The notes under the pieces were generated by a model that made no database searches, was not told where the DNA came from, and worked only from the letters and a program-made list of their open reading frames with translations. From JAUMXJ01 sp041781135 (GTDB lineage Bacteria; Bacillota; Clostridia; Peptostreptococcales; Acidaminobacteraceae), in contig JBHAZV010000011.1 of assembly GCA_041781135.1 (NCBI GenBank), positions 1 to 48,172 of the forward strand: a stretch of DNA of 48,172 nucleotides, read 5' to 3'. Both the position numbers and the translations under genes were made by a program. Shown here piece by piece: positions 47,557 through 48,172 of the stretch (position 1 is the stretch's first letter; every line of letters starts with the position of its first letter).

Positions 47557-48172
47557 TTATTGATTCTTTACCCATTCCATAAGTGTATCGCGCCCTTCTA
47601 TAAAATCGTCAAATTCATAGTACATAACCACGTCCGGAGTAAATAGCTCTGTGCTCCGGGAAAATAAATCCGTGGTTGCAGAAGTTTGAGAAGCCACATG
47701 TGGGATGAAATATGTAAAAGTGCCGTATGTCGGAATGTTTTCTATTTTTACTACTTCGATATTACTGAGAAAATTTGTATGCCATCCGTAAGAACCTACT
47801 ACTACGACATTCGGGTAATAACGCCTTAAAAGCTGCGCTGCTACTAATGAAGCGGACTGCGACATCTCATTTGTAAGAATAAATACCTTTTCAGCGCCGA
47901 TATCTCGCAAGCAATTAAATAAATTTAAGTGCGTATGCCCTCCTCCATTGTCGCGCAAATCTAAAATTATTTTTGAACCCTCCCCGATATCTTCTGCGCG
48001 CTCCTTTATTTTTATAAGAAATGTGGCAAACTTTTCCCTAAAAGTGGATATTCTTATGTATAAAATATTATCATCAAGTATATCGCACCAATACATTTCA
48101 CTGCGGCTCCTATAATAAGGTTTGCCGAATTTATCATAAATGCTCACTTTTTCATCGGAATTATAGAATTCC
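47557..48172 (-). CDS. S41 family peptidase, C-terminal part, N-terminus cut by window edge
   Basis: The frame is open to the right window edge, so the N-terminus is missing; an internal GTG at 48147 gives 196 residues but is unlikely to be the start. The visible part is the catalytic core of the S41/tail-specific protease family: LYIRISTFREKFA, IILDLRDNGGGHTHLN, then ILTNEMSQSASLVAAQLL with the probable nucleophilic Ser, followed by VVGSYGWHTNF and PDVVMYYEFDDFIEGRDTLMEWV. The spacing is that of the family, though many homologues of this sort act on unknown peptides. It ends 23 bases before the ABC-F gene. Confidence 0.75.
   Translation of the reverse strand, partial: EFYNSDEKVSIYDKFGKPYYRSRSEMYWCDILDDNILYIRISTFREKFATFLIKIKERAEDIGEGSKIILDLRDNGGGHTHLNLFNCLRDIGAEKVFILTNEMSQSASLVAAQLLRRYYPNVVVVGSYGWHTNFLSNIEVVKIENIPTYGTFTYFIPHVASQTSATTDLFSRSTELFTPDVVMYYEFDDFIEGRDTLMEWVKNQ

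Overview
The window is a chromosomal segment of a Gram-positive, probably anaerobic Bacillota (class Clostridia). This rests on strong GGAGG ribosome-binding sites, frequent TTG/GTG starts, a single-chain PurL of the clostridial type, an ECF-type riboflavin importer behind an FMN riboswitch, flagellar rod genes behind a sigma-D promoter, GTP-type PEP carboxykinase with glutamate dehydrogenase, and a SleB-type hydrolase. I cannot name the genus; an amino-acid-fermenting Anaerovoracaceae-like organism would fit, but that is a guess. No tRNA, rRNA, CRISPR array, intact transposon or prophage was seen.

Layout. (1) 1-12427: a truncated flavin-binding protein gene, then a purine biosynthesis cluster read on the minus strand in the order purL - sleB-like - purE - purC - purF - purM - purN - purH - purD, with several overlapping junctions. 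It covers the route from PRPP to IMP except PurB and PurK, which are not in the window. (2) 12519-14790: rmuC and, divergently, ribU behind an FMN riboswitch. (3) 14787-18313: a two-gene heterodimeric ABC exporter with asymmetric ATPase sites. (4) 18487-21737: an OatA-like membrane acyltransferase with a C-terminal SGNH domain, a DUF4256 protein and a HesB/IscA-like protein. (5) 21790-25742: a phosphohexomutase and the flgF-flgG-flgJ rod operon behind a sigma-D promoter. (6) 25768-28724: an ArsR-family regulator with its operator, followed by a four-part sulfur-transfer fusion (CoA-disulfide reductase, rhodanese, TusA, DsrE-like). (7) 28735-32050: pckG and gdhA, each with its own terminator. 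(8) 32047-38132: two adjacent membrane GGDEF-EAL proteins whose domains are degenerate in a complementary way. (9) 38176-42825: htpG, convergent and overlapping with a secreted phosphodiester glycosidase. (10) 42955-44221: a split ThrE-type exporter. (11) 44227-48172: a scarred region with a decayed AAA/DUF4143 ATPase, the rplM-rpsI operon with a probable leader, a remnant of an NAD(P)-binding oxidoreductase, an Lsa-like ABC-F gene and a truncated S41 peptidase gene.

The most interesting signals are the complementary c-di-GMP protein pair, the regulated sulfur-transfer fusion, low-complexity insertions in PurH, PurN and HtpG, the wall hydrolase gene translationally overlapped with purL, and the gene remnants around the rplM-rpsI/ABC-F segment. 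I did not find a clearly unprecedented multi-gene system.
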